Source of the DNA: Lunularia cruciata
Lineage: Eukaryota; Streptophyta; Marchantiopsida; Lunulariales; Lunulariaceae
Assembly: GCA_948567375.1 (NCBI GenBank)
Contig: OX419762.1
Location: forward strand, 13,894,001-13,958,000
Reading direction: 5' to 3'
Length of the DNA: 64,000 nt
Under the pieces are notes generated by a model that was not told where the DNA came from, made no database searches, and saw only the letters and a program-made list of their open reading frames with translations. Of this stretch, positions 10,444 to 22,300 are shown piece by piece. Position 1 is the stretch's first letter, and every line of letters begins with the position of its first letter. A program made the position numbers and the translations under genes.

Positions 10444-10529
10444 TTGTTGGTCTTGAAGAGGGACTTAAGATCTGAGGGTGTTGTGAAGAGGGTCAAGAAG
10501 CAAGTCCACAGCAAAGCAATGGCAGGGAT

Positions 10530-11170
10530 GACATTTATATCAAATACTTAATTTGTAGTGGAGAAGTTTTGAACAATTTTGGACTTTGGCAATTGAAGAT
10601 GAAGGACCTTCTTTTCCAGCAAGGACTACATAGAGCACTGAAGAAAAAAAGGAGGACAAAAGTAATGAGGATGAAGAAGATGAAGATGCAAATCTCAAAG
10701 CTATCAGCACTATTCGGTTGAAACTGGCTGATGAAGTGCTATACAATGTTATGAATGAGGAATCTGCACCAAAAATATGGGCTAAATTGGAGAATCTTTA
10801 TATGACCAAGTCATTGACAAATAGATTGTATCTTAAACAAAAGTTGTATATGTTGCGGATGAAGGAAGGCCAAAGTATTATGGGGCACCTCAATGCTTTC
10901 AACAAAATCATTTGTGAGTTGATGAGCATAGAGGTCAAGTTAGAAGAGGAGGATAAGGCATTGTTGTTATTGACTTCACTTTCTCCTTCATATGAGCATC
11001 TAGTCACAACTCTTCTATATGAGAAGGATATAAAGGGATATAGATTATGGGATCCAAAAAGGTGTTGTCTTGTTGTGAGTAGGGATGTAGTTTTTGATGA
11101 GAAGAGTACGATGGAGACTATTACTATAGCAGAAGAAAAGAAAAAAACAAATTCAATCAGATTTTGTTAA
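10530..11170 (+). pseudogene. Copia gag (UBN2-like) fused to integrase tail by deletion
   Basis: The open frame 10718-11170 begins in the gag helical domain. It shows KLADEVLYNVMNEESAPKIW, a LYMTKSLTNRLYLKQKLY block, a MKEGQSIMGHLNAFNKIICE block and LLTSLSPSYEHLVTTLLYE, the standard order of the copia gag-like (UBN2) domain. At about 11028 it passes without a stop into GYRLWDPKRCCLVVSRDVVF, the segment that follows integrase in copia pol. The gag N-terminus (10530-10717) lies in broken frames upstream. The clean in-frame junction marks an internal deletion removing zinc knuckle, protease and most of integrase. Confidence 0.85.
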
Positions 11171-11252
11171 GATAGATATTGATCTTGGAAATGAAGAGAT
11201 ATCATCTCTTGTAGATCTACCAAGTGAACCGTTAGAAGAGAAAAGTCCAAAA

Positions 11253-12955
11253 GTGATACATGAATGTAGGTATCCAAATAGGGATAGGAGGCCTACAAAA
11301 AGATTTGATGATTCATTTATAGCTTATGCTCTTCTTACTGAGAATGGTGAGCCTTCTTCATATGAAGAGGCAATGCAAGATAAAGAGTGTCAAAAATGGC
11401 AATTTGCAATGGAAGAGGAGATGAAGTCTTTGGCCAAAAACCAAACGTGAAAGTTGGAGACGTGAAAGTTTGCCTATGGGAAAGAAAGCAATTGGTTGCA
11501 GATGGATATTCCGGATGAAGGAAGGACTTCCAAAATCAGGTGGAGATCAGTACAAAGCAAGGCTTGTAGCAAAGGGTTATAGCCAAAAAGAAGGTATTGA
11601 CTTCAATGAGATTTTTTCACTAGTGGTAAAAATCTCTTCAATTTGTGCACTATTGGCAATAGTTGCATTGCATAACTTGGAGTTGGAGCAACTAGATGTT
11701 ACAACTGCTTTTTTACATGGAGAATTGGAGGAGGAGATCTACATGCATCAACCTGAAGGTTTTGACGCACCAAGGAATCAGAACCTAGTTTGTAGGTTTC
11801 AAAAGTCTTTATATGGACTAAAGCAAAATCCAAGACTTTGGTACATGAAATTTGATGCTTTCATGTTGAAGCATGGATATAACAAAAGTGAATCAGATTG
11901 TTGTGTGTACCTCAAGAAGCTAAATGGACCTAGAGTATTTGATTTAATCCTCTTGGTACTATATGTGGATGATATGCTGATTGCTGCGGAGTATATGGTT
12001 GAGGTGGAGAAATTGAAAGCACAACTTGGTAAAGAGTTTGATATGAAAGACTTGAGTTCTTCAAAGAGGGTGCTTGAGATTGAAATCCACTGGGACAGAA
12101 GCAAGGGAAATTTATGGATATCTCAAAGGAGATATTTGAAAAAATTACTTACTCGGTTTGGCATGGAGAATGCAAAACCAGTGAGCACTCCAATGGCAAG
12201 TCATTTCAAGATATCATTGGAGCAATGTCTATCAAATGAAGAGGAGAGAAAATTAATGTCAAATATTTTTTATGCTAGTGCTTTTGGGATTTTAATGTAT
12301 CCTACGGTCTGCCCTAGACCAGATATCTCATATGCTGTGAGTATGGTGAGTAGATACATGGAAAATCCAAGGAAACAACATTGGGAAGTTGTGAAGTGGA
12401 TACTTTGTTACTTGAAAGGGACTATAAATATTGGCATTACCTTTGATGTCAAGAAGGACCAAGAAGGAGGAATTACAGGGTATGTAGATTCTGACTTTGC
12501 CAGAGACTTGGATAAGAGAAGGTCTACAACAGGGTTTGTTTTTACACTTGTTGGTGGTGCAGTAAGTTGGAAGTCTACTCTCCAATCTAGTTGCTCTTTC
12601 TACTACAGAGGCGGAATATATGGCAACAAGTGAGGCTGCCAAAGAGGCAATATGGCTACAAAGATTAGCCAAGGATGTAGGACTCCCTAACATGAAGTCC
12701 ACACTTTTTTATGATAATCAAAACACTATTCACTTGGCCAAAAATCAAGTATATCATTCAAGGACAAAGCATATTGGTTGTAAGACATCATTTGTATCAG
12801 GGAAGCTGTGATAAATGGTGAGATCAATTTGCAAAAGATTGGCACAAAGGTAAACATAGCTGATATGTTGACTAAACTTGTTCTTGCTGAGAAGTTCAAG
12901 TTATGCATGAACTTGCTCAACGTTAAATTGTGCTCTTTGGGATGATATGGCAGAT
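11253..12955 (+). pseudogene. Copia reverse transcriptase and RNase H (frameshifted)
   Basis: Frame 11253-11450 is the pre-RT segment (SYEEAMQDKECQKWQFAMEE); a stop at about 11448 separates it from 11470-12633. The latter carries GCRWIFRMKE, KARLVAKGYSQKEGIDFNE, LDVTTAFLHGELEEEIYM, QKSLYGLKQNPRLWY, the catalytic LYVDDMLIA (YVDD intact), GILMYPTVCPRPDISYAVS and the RNase H block GYVDSDFARDLDKRRSTTGF. A one-base-equivalent shift near 12590 moves RNase H to frame 12620-12811 (TTEAEYMATSEAAKEAIWLQ, then HLAKNQVYHSRTKHI). A third frame continues to NIADMLTKLVLAEKF and stops before the polypurine tract. Confidence 0.9.
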
Positions 12956-12974
12956 ACAAGCAAAAGGTGGAGAT

Positions 12975-13269
12975 GGTTATGTTTGGCTTGTCAAGAGCAA
13001 AAGCAAACATAACTGATGGGTTCTGCTTGTCACTTGTCTAGAAGTTCAAGTGGATGACAGTGATGGACAGTGATGAACCTTTTATAATGTATATATATGT
13101 GCAATGAGAAATAAAGCTCAGGAAGGCTAGTGTGAGCCTGTTTCAGTCATGGAGGTAGATTCCGGGACAGGGAGTGAACCACGTTATTTACTATTAGTCC
13201 TATGATTTATGTTTAATGTGGTTGTCATGTGCTATTGTGAGAGGTCCTAGGGACTCAATTCTTCTAACA
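12975..13269 (+). mobile_element. Right copia LTR
   Basis: Matches the left LTR with scattered substitutions and without the internal duplication; ends CTTCTAACA and is followed by AGGGG. The substitutions between the LTRs mean the insertion is not very recent. Confidence 0.85.
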
Positions 13270-13274
13270 AGGGG

Positions 13275-13512
13275 ACCACTTCCTCCAAAATTGTATCCAG
13301 TGTAGGGTCCATAACCACAATATCCGCCACTGTCACTTGACCATCTCAGACCAAGTATAAATTTGCCTTGACACATGTCGTCTGCAAAGCATACGAATGC
13401 TCCATCCAAGCCAAGTATCCACTCTCTCATGCCATAGCAAACACTATATCCCTAATAGCATCATGGGTAGCTATCCTCTATCCTCCAAAAGGACATCTTG
13501 TCATATGGATTA
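13275..13512 (-). mobile_element. RLE-type LINE copy A, 5' part (right of nested copia)
   Basis: The minus strand gives HMTRCPFGG, a stop, then RIATHDAIRDIVFAMA, LGWSIRMLCRRHVSRQIYTW and ADIVVMDPTLDTI. These are the HD and (P/A)D blocks of the C-terminal endonuclease region and match copy C2 (38140-38330) almost residue for residue. Similarity stops near 13512, the 5' truncation point. Confidence 0.8.
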
Positions 13513-15000
13513 TTTAAACATGTCAAAAGTGGTTTATATGGAGATTTTCTTTTAAAACACTTGTATTGGTTCTATTAGTCCACGTGGTATAAGAATAAGG
13601 GATTGTTAGTTCCATGTATAAATATCTCGATGTGTTATGTGGGAAAGCTAAGGTATTATATGGTATCATCATAGCAATACCTACATGTCATATATAGATG
13701 ATAGATGTTACCTATGTGAACATATCGTAGCAATACCTAGATGTGCTATGTAGGGAAAGTTTAATTACCTATATGAGATTCATCGGGGGTACTCATTTCC
13801 TTGCATAAATCTCCCGATTAAATACCTAAGTATTTAATCGGCTAACCTTTATTGTCGTTAGAATGCTACCTCCATGGCTCACGTAGACATGGAGTTGAGA
13901 AATTATCGTTCAAAGACCGCAATCAAAGTTCTCAGCAGCCACATGAATCGAAAATAAGCAGTCAAAACGCGTCAAATATCAACTTTCTGTTGCCTAACAA
14001 CTTTCAATAGTACAGTTTACGCGTACGGCACCAAAACATCCTCACATTGTTCGCTTGGATACAGTGTCTTCTTAGTTGCTAAAGTAGCACGAGTACCTCC
14101 ATTATCAGAGGGACTCGTGTATCCTGCAAGTATTTCCCGTCGCTTGAAGCTCGTAATCAAGAGAAAACACTTCCTCATCTAGCTTCTAACCTAGTCTCGA
14201 AATGGTTCTGGTACTGTATTGAATTGACAATTTCTTAAGGTCCCCAGCAGATTCTTGCGAACTGGAACGTTCCCATCGATATTGGAAGTTGCACTTTGAA
14301 AGTTGACTGTCACACTAGAGTCTGTTCCAAGTTATGTTGCTCATCATTTTGTGTTTGATTAATGTGACGATAAACATCTAGACCTGGGGTATATATAAAA
14401 CTAACTATTTATCTTTGCTCAACTTGGTAAATCAGCTTCCTGTATAAGTTCTCCTTTAAGTTGATAGTTAAACATCCACACCTCAACTTTGATTTACTTG
14501 GACTCTGTCTAAGTAGTGAAATGGCCATGATAGCCCACAATACAAACTGATTATGAAAGGATGCGTGGTTTACATTCAAACGTGAAGGACATTCCTTTGG
14601 TTATTGTTGTTGGTAAGACCTTTCTTTGAAATTTCGGTTGGAAGTTAGTAACTACCAACCTTCCTTCCCGTAACCTCTCATGTCTAGATGCAACAACCCC
14701 GTGGAACAATAGCGAGTCGAACTCCCAGAGTGAACTTCCGAACCCTTCCTCAAGGGATCATGATTTTGTATCTCCACTGAATTTCGACTTTCGTACTCTG
14801 AATAGATCTTCCTGCCCTGAAATAGTCTGTTGCTGGTAGAATAGATAATTGATAATCTAATCTGATTCTTGAGTTACAATTCCATGCGTGATTTTGAATT
14901 TGAACGTACAGAGAAAATGCTAGAGTGAATTCTGGATCTTTGATGTCAATTTGATCGTATAGAAAGGGATTGACATAGCAGGAGCTTTTGAATTGTGGTT
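13513..15000. other. No recognisable gene
   Basis: Unique-looking sequence of moderate GC. No long frame, RNA gene or transposon motif recognised. It could be host intergenic DNA. Confidence 0.35.
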
Positions 15001-16260
15001 TAATCCGATTAAGATCCTTCTATATGTTTATGTTAGATCCCCTATTATCTTTCTTATTGATTTTAGCATTACTGATAAATGCGGTATGGTTCTTATGGGG
15101 GAAATCTTGAGAGGGCCTGCCTATCCCAGCTTCTCCTAAGGCGGAATCGTGGCTTGAATCTCTTAAAAGCGACTCCGGAGTATTCAAGTGATGTAAAGGA
15201 ATGGTCCAACTCGCAAATGCCCAAAGAAGGGAATCGAGGCAAACAAAAATCAACTTTGGAGCTAAACTTCTAATCAAACACATCAATAATTGGGAAAATC
15301 CTTGGGAATTCCTTTCTTTAGGCATCGTATCGGATGCCGAGTACTCCACACGAAACAAAGATATCAGAACCAAAGAAGGGTTGGCGATGGAAGATAAAAG
15401 AAATAAAAAATAAACTTATCCTAAAGGATTTGGACAGGACCCGGCCTGCTTGTAGATTTATTTTCAGAACTTAGTAAAAGCACCTATTCGGCAGTTTCCA
15501 GGGCCCAAAGGGCACGAGGCCAAAATATAGTAACAGCTAAAAAGGGAATAGCTAAAAAGAGATAAGTTTTGGCTAAGACAACAAAGCCAGGTGCACAGTG
15601 CTGCTCTTTCTATTAGAAAAGTTAAAAGGAGAAATCGCACATTTGTCAACTTTTACTTTCTTTATGCTTATGTTGATAACCAGAGATAATTTTATTCAGT
15701 TAGTTATCATATCATATCATATTCATTGATAAAGTTTTGGTTTACGCGCATTCCGCATTATTGCAAATAATGCGGCTAGTAAAGCTACCCCTGAACTATT
15801 TTACCATCTTGCCCGAGGTCTCTATGCTTTTCTTTCGAGATCGATCTTGAAAATGATGCATGGCCACGCTGAATAGGAAGGGGCTTAAGACAGAACCCTG
15901 GGATAATTCAGATGCCAAGACGCCTTCATATTTCGTACTTCGAATTTCGCATAATCTGTTTATCCGCTTGAGCTCCACCGCTGGGCCAACAGATTTCAAA
16001 TTTCCAATTTCAAAAGGATTCTTTGAAGATAGAGGAGTGGAACACGAACCAGTTATTGTATTCATCTCTTTCCACGCTTGCAGGAATTGTTTCTCTTGGG
16101 TGAAACTTCGCTTTCTGGATGAGTATTCTAACACTAGACACGAGAGAACTGGATATCATGTCTTGCCCTCGAGTCAATCAATGTCTTCGGATGATTCCCA
16201 GTACATAATAAGACTCTTAAAGATTGCTGCTCTGATAAATAGAGAATCGACAAGCTAGCA
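15001..16260. other. Unidentified region with overlapping medium frames
   Basis: Frames of 110-130 codons occur on both strands (15020-15373 minus, 15796-16134 minus, 15860-16258 plus). The minus frame at 15796-16134 contains SELSQGSVLSPFLFS, which resembles the PQGSVLSPLLF block of LINE-type reverse transcriptases, but nothing around it supports a full RT. It may be a very decayed element. No function assigned. Confidence 0.25.
15753..15775. repeat. Perfect 10-bp stem hairpin with 3-nt loop
   Basis: CCGCATTATT (15753-15762), loop GCA, then its exact reverse complement (15766-15775). Role unknown. Confidence 0.6.
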
Positions 16261-17231
16261 ACCCTCGATGATAAAAGGTAGTCTGCACCATCCCCCCTCC
16301 CTCCCCTAGTACTCATAAATGGATTGCATACCAACATTCGAAGGTAATAGTGAGAGTTGCAGTGTGATAGGAACTCAAAGTACACGACGACGGAAGATCA
16401 ACGTAATCAACCTAATAATAAGAGAGCCCACACTTTGATTATATAACGGTTTAAATCATCATCAGCGCTGAATTTCTCTTCTAGGATTTGACGCTGAATC
16501 TCCATAAATGAATCATTCTTGCTAGAAACTGGGTTTGCAGCTGTATAAAATGGTGACAGAACTTCTCCTTAATAGTGAAATGTGTGACCTCCACCACGCT
16601 AATGCCAAGCCATCTGATTAAAACTGCAAGCAGCTTATGGTGCAAAGTCACATCCTTGCGGTGCAATATGAGGACCAAATACACGGTCTCACAAGTTTTC
16701 AATTGCCACAGGAAAAGGGGGCTCTACTTTGATATCTAGATACGAAACGTGGTAAAACGAATTACAAAACACTACACAGAGAATTAAGGAAGGGGGAAAG
16801 CACTGGAACATGCCCTGCAATGAAGCGGGTCCAAGATTTCTACATCCTGCCCTTCTCTAGTAGGAAAAATACTAAATAATATATCCGAAAGAAACATAAT
16901 AAGAACCTGATTTCGATTGTTAGAAATTTTGAACACTTGTGAATTACGCGGTCATGTGCACGTAGCAAACCGTCGCTAGGAATGCTAGGAGGTACACCTT
17001 CACATACTGTCGAGCAAGAGAGGACGAGATAACGATTGATACATCAATCTAACAAGACCCACATATACTTGTGCCGTCGGTGTTGACCCCCGTTGACTTC
17101 CTGCAAGTTCTCATCGTTGAGAGAACAAGCATGCAGCGCCTTACTTGATCGTGGAATTCATGCCGCTGGTTAATATTGTACACGGCGAGATCCGAGTTTG
17201 AAGTTGTTGAAAATTCTCTGGGACCTTCAGA
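16261..17231. other. CAX downstream region, no separate gene seen
   Basis: Lies 3' of the minus-strand CAX frame and probably includes its 3' UTR. No clear poly(A) motif or other gene was identified. The 16481-16702 minus frame shows no known motif. Confidence 0.35.
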
Positions 17232-18728
17232 TTAGCCGAGGTTTGGTACCGGTTGAGGGCCATGGGTGAAGAAACGAATGGCATTCTGGAACGCTATCTT
17301 TGCAGCGCTCACCCCGGGAATATCGGGGACATCCACATGACCAAAGAAGCTCGCCCCAACAATAAAGTAGCACAGGATCAACATCAACCCTTTGAAGTAA
17401 TTAGCAGTGCCATCCTGCACTAGGAAAGCGACCACCAGAACTGTGATGAAAAGCGTTGCGGTCTCAAAGATCTCGAAGTCCAAGTTCATGTCCTTGCCCA
17501 TTGCCCATCCTACCACCACGCAGAAAGGAATGACGAACATCGATATCTGGGTTGAGGATCCGATGGCTACCCCGAGACTGATGTCCAGCTTATCTTTCAT
17601 AGCGAAGACAATTGCACTCCCGTGCTCAGCGGCATTACCCACCAGAGGGAGAATAACCACACTGATGAAGCAGACTGGTATGTGCCACATATCGGCAGCG
17701 CCCTCAATGGCGTCAACTAGGAATTCGGACAAAATTGAGATGAATATGGTGATGACTCCGAGCCAGAAGATGGCGTTCCAGAACCCCATCACGGCTTCCT
17801 CCTCTTCCTCTTCTTCCTCACCTTCACTTTCATTTTCATACATGTTGCTGTGGGTTTTGAGCTGGAAGTAAAGGTAGCAAATATACGCCACGAGCATGAT
17901 GACGCTGATGAATCTCGAGAGGGTGATTTCAGACAAATTGTTGTGAAGTTCAGTGTGAGTTGCGTGCAGAACTGCGGGAAACAGCAGGCCCATGACGGCC
18001 ATGAGCAACAAGCTGGAGCTCACTAGAGCAGCTGCCTTGTTGAATTTTTGGTGCTCCATCTGTGGATGGGTAACTCCACCCACGAAGAAAGCACATCCCA
18101 GGACCAACAGCATGTTGGAGAGGATAGATCCCAAAAGAGAAAGTTGGACAACACGAACCAAGTTTTGACGCAAAGCAAAGATTGCAATTATCATTTCGGT
18201 GGCATTTCCAAAGGTGGCGTTCAGAAGCCCCCCCATAGTAGGGCCTGTATAATACGCCAACTGCTCCGTAACATAGCCGAGTCTCTCAGCTAACGGAGCA
18301 ATTGCCAGCAAGCTGGCAACGAAGATACATCCACGCCCGAGTTCCAGATGCACTGCTACGAACGTGAAGGGTATGGAAAGGAGTAGCAAACACAGCTTCG
18401 TCCCAAAGACAACTTCGCAGAAGCCGAGAATGAGTTGTGCACAAATTGGACCATGATCTTTGACGTGGTTCTGCCTGTCCACTACTCGTTCCTTCTTTTC
18501 AACGTCTGAATCCGGGTCCTCCTTGCAGATACCTCCAGGTGGCAAAGAGCAAGAGCTTCTGCTGGAAAACGACTTCTCACGAGTTTGGGCCAACTTCTTG
18601 TGGCTGTTTGCGCTGTTGCTCAGAATCGGCAACACAAGCTGTGATTCGAGACAAGTGGTCTCATACTCCTCTGCACCGTTCTCCTTCGCCATCTTCTCCT
18701 GTGTGGAATGCAAGCAGGTGCAAGACAT
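17232..18728 (-). CDS. CAX: Vacuolar-type cation/proton exchanger (CAX), intronless
   Basis: A 498-codon unbroken frame encodes a Ca2+:cation antiporter of the CAX family, which exchanges Ca2+ or other divalent ions for H+, in plants mainly at the tonoplast. The family's two inverted repeats are present: alpha-1 GLLNATFGNATEMI (residues about 167-180; GNATEM at 174-179) and alpha-2 PLVGNAAEHGSAIVFA (361-376). About eleven hydrophobic segments run from residue 95 to 465. Between the halves lies an acidic loop with eight consecutive Glu (304-311), the usual CAX acidic motif. The hydrophilic N-terminal tail (about 95 residues) corresponds to the autoinhibitory region and is longer than usual. 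An upstream in-frame stop (18750-18752) limits the start. Met13 (codon at 18690-18692) has a better start context (A at -3, G at +4) and may be used. Plant CAX genes usually have many introns; this frame has none. Tonoplast location and ion are inferred from the family. Confidence 0.93.
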   Translation of the reverse strand: MSCTCLHSTQEKMAKENGAEEYETTCLESQLVLPILSNSANSHKKLAQTREKSFSSRSSCSLPPGGICKEDPDSDVEKKERVVDRQNHVKDHGPICAQLILGFCEVVFGTKLCLLLLSIPFTFVAVHLELGRGCIFVASLLAIAPLAERLGYVTEQLAYYTGPTMGGLLNATFGNATEMIIAIFALRQNLVRVVQLSLLGSILSNMLLVLGCAFFVGGVTHPQMEHQKFNKAAALVSSSLLLMAVMGLLFPAVLHATHTELHNNLSEITLSRFISVIMLVAYICYLYFQLKTHSNMYENESEGEEEEEEEEAVMGFWNAIFWLGVITIFISILSEFLVDAIEGAADMWHIPVCFISVVILPLVGNAAEHGSAIVFAMKDKLDISLGVAIGSSTQISMFVIPFCVVVGWAMGKDMNLDFEIFETATLFITVLVVAFLVQDGTANYFKGLMLILCYFIVGASFFGHVDVPDIPGVSAAKIAFQNAIRFFTHGPQPVPNLG

Positions 18729-19300
18729 TTCTTCTCTGAACTTTGAAGGTCAATGCAGCTTGAGCTCGTCTGCAGAAAATCTAGGCCAACTCGCAGCTGC
18801 AGCCGGATCAAACAGCTTGAAACCTTCGCAGATATTATACCGTAGAACTCCCTGGTTGTGGACGGAGGGAGTATCTCGGTACAACCCTGGAGCACGTCCG
18901 TGGATGATGTCAACCCATGAGTTTGAAAGCGACCTGCCTCTGATTCTTTCTCAGCTGCTTGCGAGTTGCATATATCCCATTGAAGATGCCGGGAAGAAGG
19001 ATGGAAGCTCCTGGTCGCTATGTTTACTGATATGTAAACTCGTGGGTAATTCCCACCACTCGATCAGAGATCAGCTCCGGTAGGTGGAACGAGATGTAAA
19101 CTCCTGCCTTTATCTGAAGTCACAACAAATACACAGCTGCAGGTTAGAGACGCAGAGATGTGGCAGAAGCAAGTGGATGCTGAGGAGACTAAATCCTACA
19201 AATTAGGCACGCTGGTTACCAAACTAACACTGATCCAAGAAATCTGCGCAAGTATCAATTGAATGTGGACTTCCCGTTTGAATTAGCTAGAAGCTTGCAT
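18729..19300 (-). promoter_or_regulatory. Probable CAX 5' UTR and promoter
   Basis: This is the region 5' of the CAX start on the minus strand. It is free of repeats. Plus-strand frame 18460-19083 overlaps CAX antisense and has no family motif, so I take it as a shadow. No certain TATA box was picked. Confidence 0.3.
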
Positions 19301-22300
19301 GGTAGATGGAATCTGACTTTTATTTCTATCTATTTTCAACTTCTTCAGCTAGAGAACATTACGGAATAAATATTGCTGTTTCTATCGCAGTTGAGATCTA
19401 TTTTCTCGTTCAGATGTCAAGCACTGTCCATCATCCACAAGAGCAGGTGTATGTGCTTGCAATGTCCGGTAGTTTAAAGATCAGGAAATTCAGGCGACTG
19501 GCCTGTAATTCCTAACAAAATATCGTAAGTTATCTATCACAACTCAGTTATTGAGCCGATCATTGTCCCAGAGCTAAGAATGTCACTGCTCACAGAGTAG
19601 TTGTGAGGAGAAACCCATTTATTTCCTGCTTGACAGTGACAGATGCGAAGAACACGATCAACGGACTTGATATAATATATCGTCTTCCAACTTGCTAGGT
19701 TTTCAATACCCCAGGACTTTATAATCGACATCGTTTCAACAAATTTACAGGCCTACTTGGCTAGGACCCATGTCATTGCAATACGAGTGATGAGCTTACC
19801 AAGTTCAAGAAGACGTTAGTAATATGCTTCACCTACACTGTCGCGATGGTGTATGAATTCCACTCTAGAGACCCGTCAAGTTGCAAACGTGAGTGTCGCA
19901 GAATTGAAATGATACGGATGATGACTCTCAAGAAAACCCGGAAGCCGTAGAGATAATGAGAGCACGCAAACATATAGTAGATTCTACATTCAAGAACGTC
20001 GACTACATGGCAACGTTTCATAAGCACTGGACATCCTGAATAGACAGACGCTATTGGATACAGACCAACTGCCCAACTCGTGAACGATGAGAGAACTTGA
20101 AGGTGAGGTGAGGTGATAGCGGCGTGGGGTTCACATATATGTACTTCAGGAACTGAGGTTGCAATTTATCCCAGTTACCAACTTCAAACACTCTTCTGAG
20201 AAAAAAAGAGAAGTAATTGACAGACGACGCTATGAGTTGAACAGGCAATTATGCAGAATCACTACGGATTGATTACGACAGATCTAGACCTGGCAAACAT
20301 ATAAAGTACCTCGCCCCGATGTGAGGAGCCCTTTATCAGGAGACACGTTATCTAGGCCTTCCTGCTATCTTGATTACTACCTCTATGGTCGGAGCCTAGC
20401 TAAAGCAGACAGTCACTACTTCACCGCCAGGAACTTGAGAGATTTCACTACCTTTTGCAAAGGCAGGAGCAAATCGCGAGGTCTGCTCTGGACATGATTT
20501 ATATTCCTAAATCTTATTTGAGAAAGGTGTCGACGTCGTGTTCTCTCTACATATTGTGCAATCCCTGTGTTGTAAGCATGTCGTGAACTTTGTTTCCACG
20601 AACTTTCATGACATATATAAGAACCATCAACTGTAATCAACAGTGCAGAGTGTTAATGAGAGTTCGTAAGTGTGCCAAGGACCGAGGTTCGATAGCATCT
20701 TCCATCATCGTTTAGCAAAGAGTGCTATTAGCATACGAGTGCAACGAGATCCGTGTACAGTGAATGGATATAGTTGCTGTAGACCTTTTACTTTCTGCTG
20801 AAGGAGTCTTCCAATCCATTTATCAAGCTGCTTTCTCAGGTGATGATCATGAAATGCGCAGTTGTCGATCATGAACACACAAAGCATACTGTATTACCAT
20901 AACAGGTTCAGATTCGAGTCAAACAAACACGCAGAAGAGATCAAAGTTGTACTGCTCCGTACTTGGTTGTCCTCTGGTAGAGAGTTGCCCAGAAAAACTG
21001 CGTAGTTCATCGAACATAAGTTAAACCTTTAGACCCAACAGACCAAACAAAGTGTTGAAAAGCTGGTACCTTTTCGTCCTTGTACGTAGTACTTGCTTGT
21101 CAGTGCCGCGGTGGTGGCCATGGCCATGGCCGGCGTATATTTTCTTTGTCCGATATTTTGTACTTCTGATTTTGTCCTTGTTGTCCTTTCAACTTTCGTT
21201 GCTGGCTTTGCGGATGATGAATATTACGGTCATGATCAGATGGGATGAATCTGAATAAAAGAGACTAGATGTTTAATTAGCTGTTCGGTTTCTTTTTGGA
21301 GAGTCTGTTTAATTAGCTGTTTAGCTAGTTAGTTAGTTAGTTAGTTCATTAATTTATTTCTGTTTTTTATATTTGGTGGTTCTAATGTAAGATTCAAAAT
21401 AATTTTTGAATGATTAATTCCAGTAAACAGACGTGATGTGAAATTAGAAGACAATGTGGCAAACTTCTTTTGCCAACTCTGGCCCGAGCTAAAGGGCAAT
21501 ATATGAAAGCTACTTCATGCCATGCGGTCTCTGACAGATCTTCGGCGTACAATCGGCCGTGGCTAAAGGATATTGTCAAAAGGTAGTAACGCTATAAAAG
21601 TGTAGTTTTCAATACGCACTGCACTGGATGAAATGATTTCACATGCTTCAAGTCTATAATTTTCTTTTAAATTAAGTGCCTTTGTATATACCCTCTATAA
21701 AAATATAAATATATAGTTCTTTTTCATATAAGAAAAGGTATAGAACATGAATGAGATTTAGCAGGTAGGTGTGAAAACGGTTATACTTTATGGTACACAA
21801 TATTGTACGTCATGCTACAATTTGTCTCACACCTGCTTAGAATTCTGTGCTCTTAATCTATGCATCATATACCTAATTACAAACTATCATTTTTTTTAAA
21901 GTGTTAACACTCTATGAGGATCAATGTTTTGCACGAATAAATGTATTGTACACTAGAGAGTGTGCAATTTCCCAGCAACACAAGGATTTAGCCTTAAAGG
22001 TATATGTTGGAGGTAATTACAGTTAGCAAGAATCAAGATCACCTAATTAATTTTGATGAAAAGACACTGTGCAGAGCTCATTACTCTCTTAGTTCTTTTT
22101 TAATGTCAGGTTTCACTTCTCTCTTTGTCCTAGTTTTTCTTTTGAGCGCTATGAAAGTCAAATTATACTCAATCGGACTGTCCCACCTGAGAGCATGACT
22201 CATCTTGTTTCCACCAAAGAACTGAAAGCTAAGTTCTGAAGTGAAAATCTGGTTCTTCCTCTCCTATTGTACGAGATTTTATCAGTTTTCCTTTTCTTCA

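Larger units (their letters stand above)
10107..13269 (+). mobile_element. Internally deleted Ty1/copia element nested in LINE copy A
   Basis: The element has two LTRs, TGTTATG...: left 10107-10429 and right about 12975-13269, the latter ending TAACA. It has a perfect initiator-Met primer-binding site, a polypurine tract before the right LTR (AAAAGGTGGAGATGG) and flanking AGGGG duplications. Internally it keeps gag, then jumps straight to the end of the integrase region, RT and RNase H. Zinc knuckle, protease and the integrase catalytic core are absent, so it could not move by itself. The uninterrupted LINE sequence in copies B and C2 spans the insertion point, so insertion postdates the LINE. 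Confidence 0.9.

Noticed and set aside
15001..16260. Possible mitochondrial DNA insertion or group II intron maturase
   Set aside because: Only one RT-like phrase and a hairpin were seen; no mitochondrial gene could be recognised on either strand.
17407..17871. 154-codon plus-strand frame inside the CAX region
   Set aside because: Antisense shadow of the CAX coding sequence; no motif of its own.
18460..19083. 207-codon plus-strand frame overlapping the CAX 5' end
   Set aside because: The first part is antisense to CAX; the remainder is composition-like with no recognisable domain.
20669..20700. GAGGTTCGATAGC resembling a tRNA T-arm
   Set aside because: No acceptor, D or anticodon arms could be built around it.
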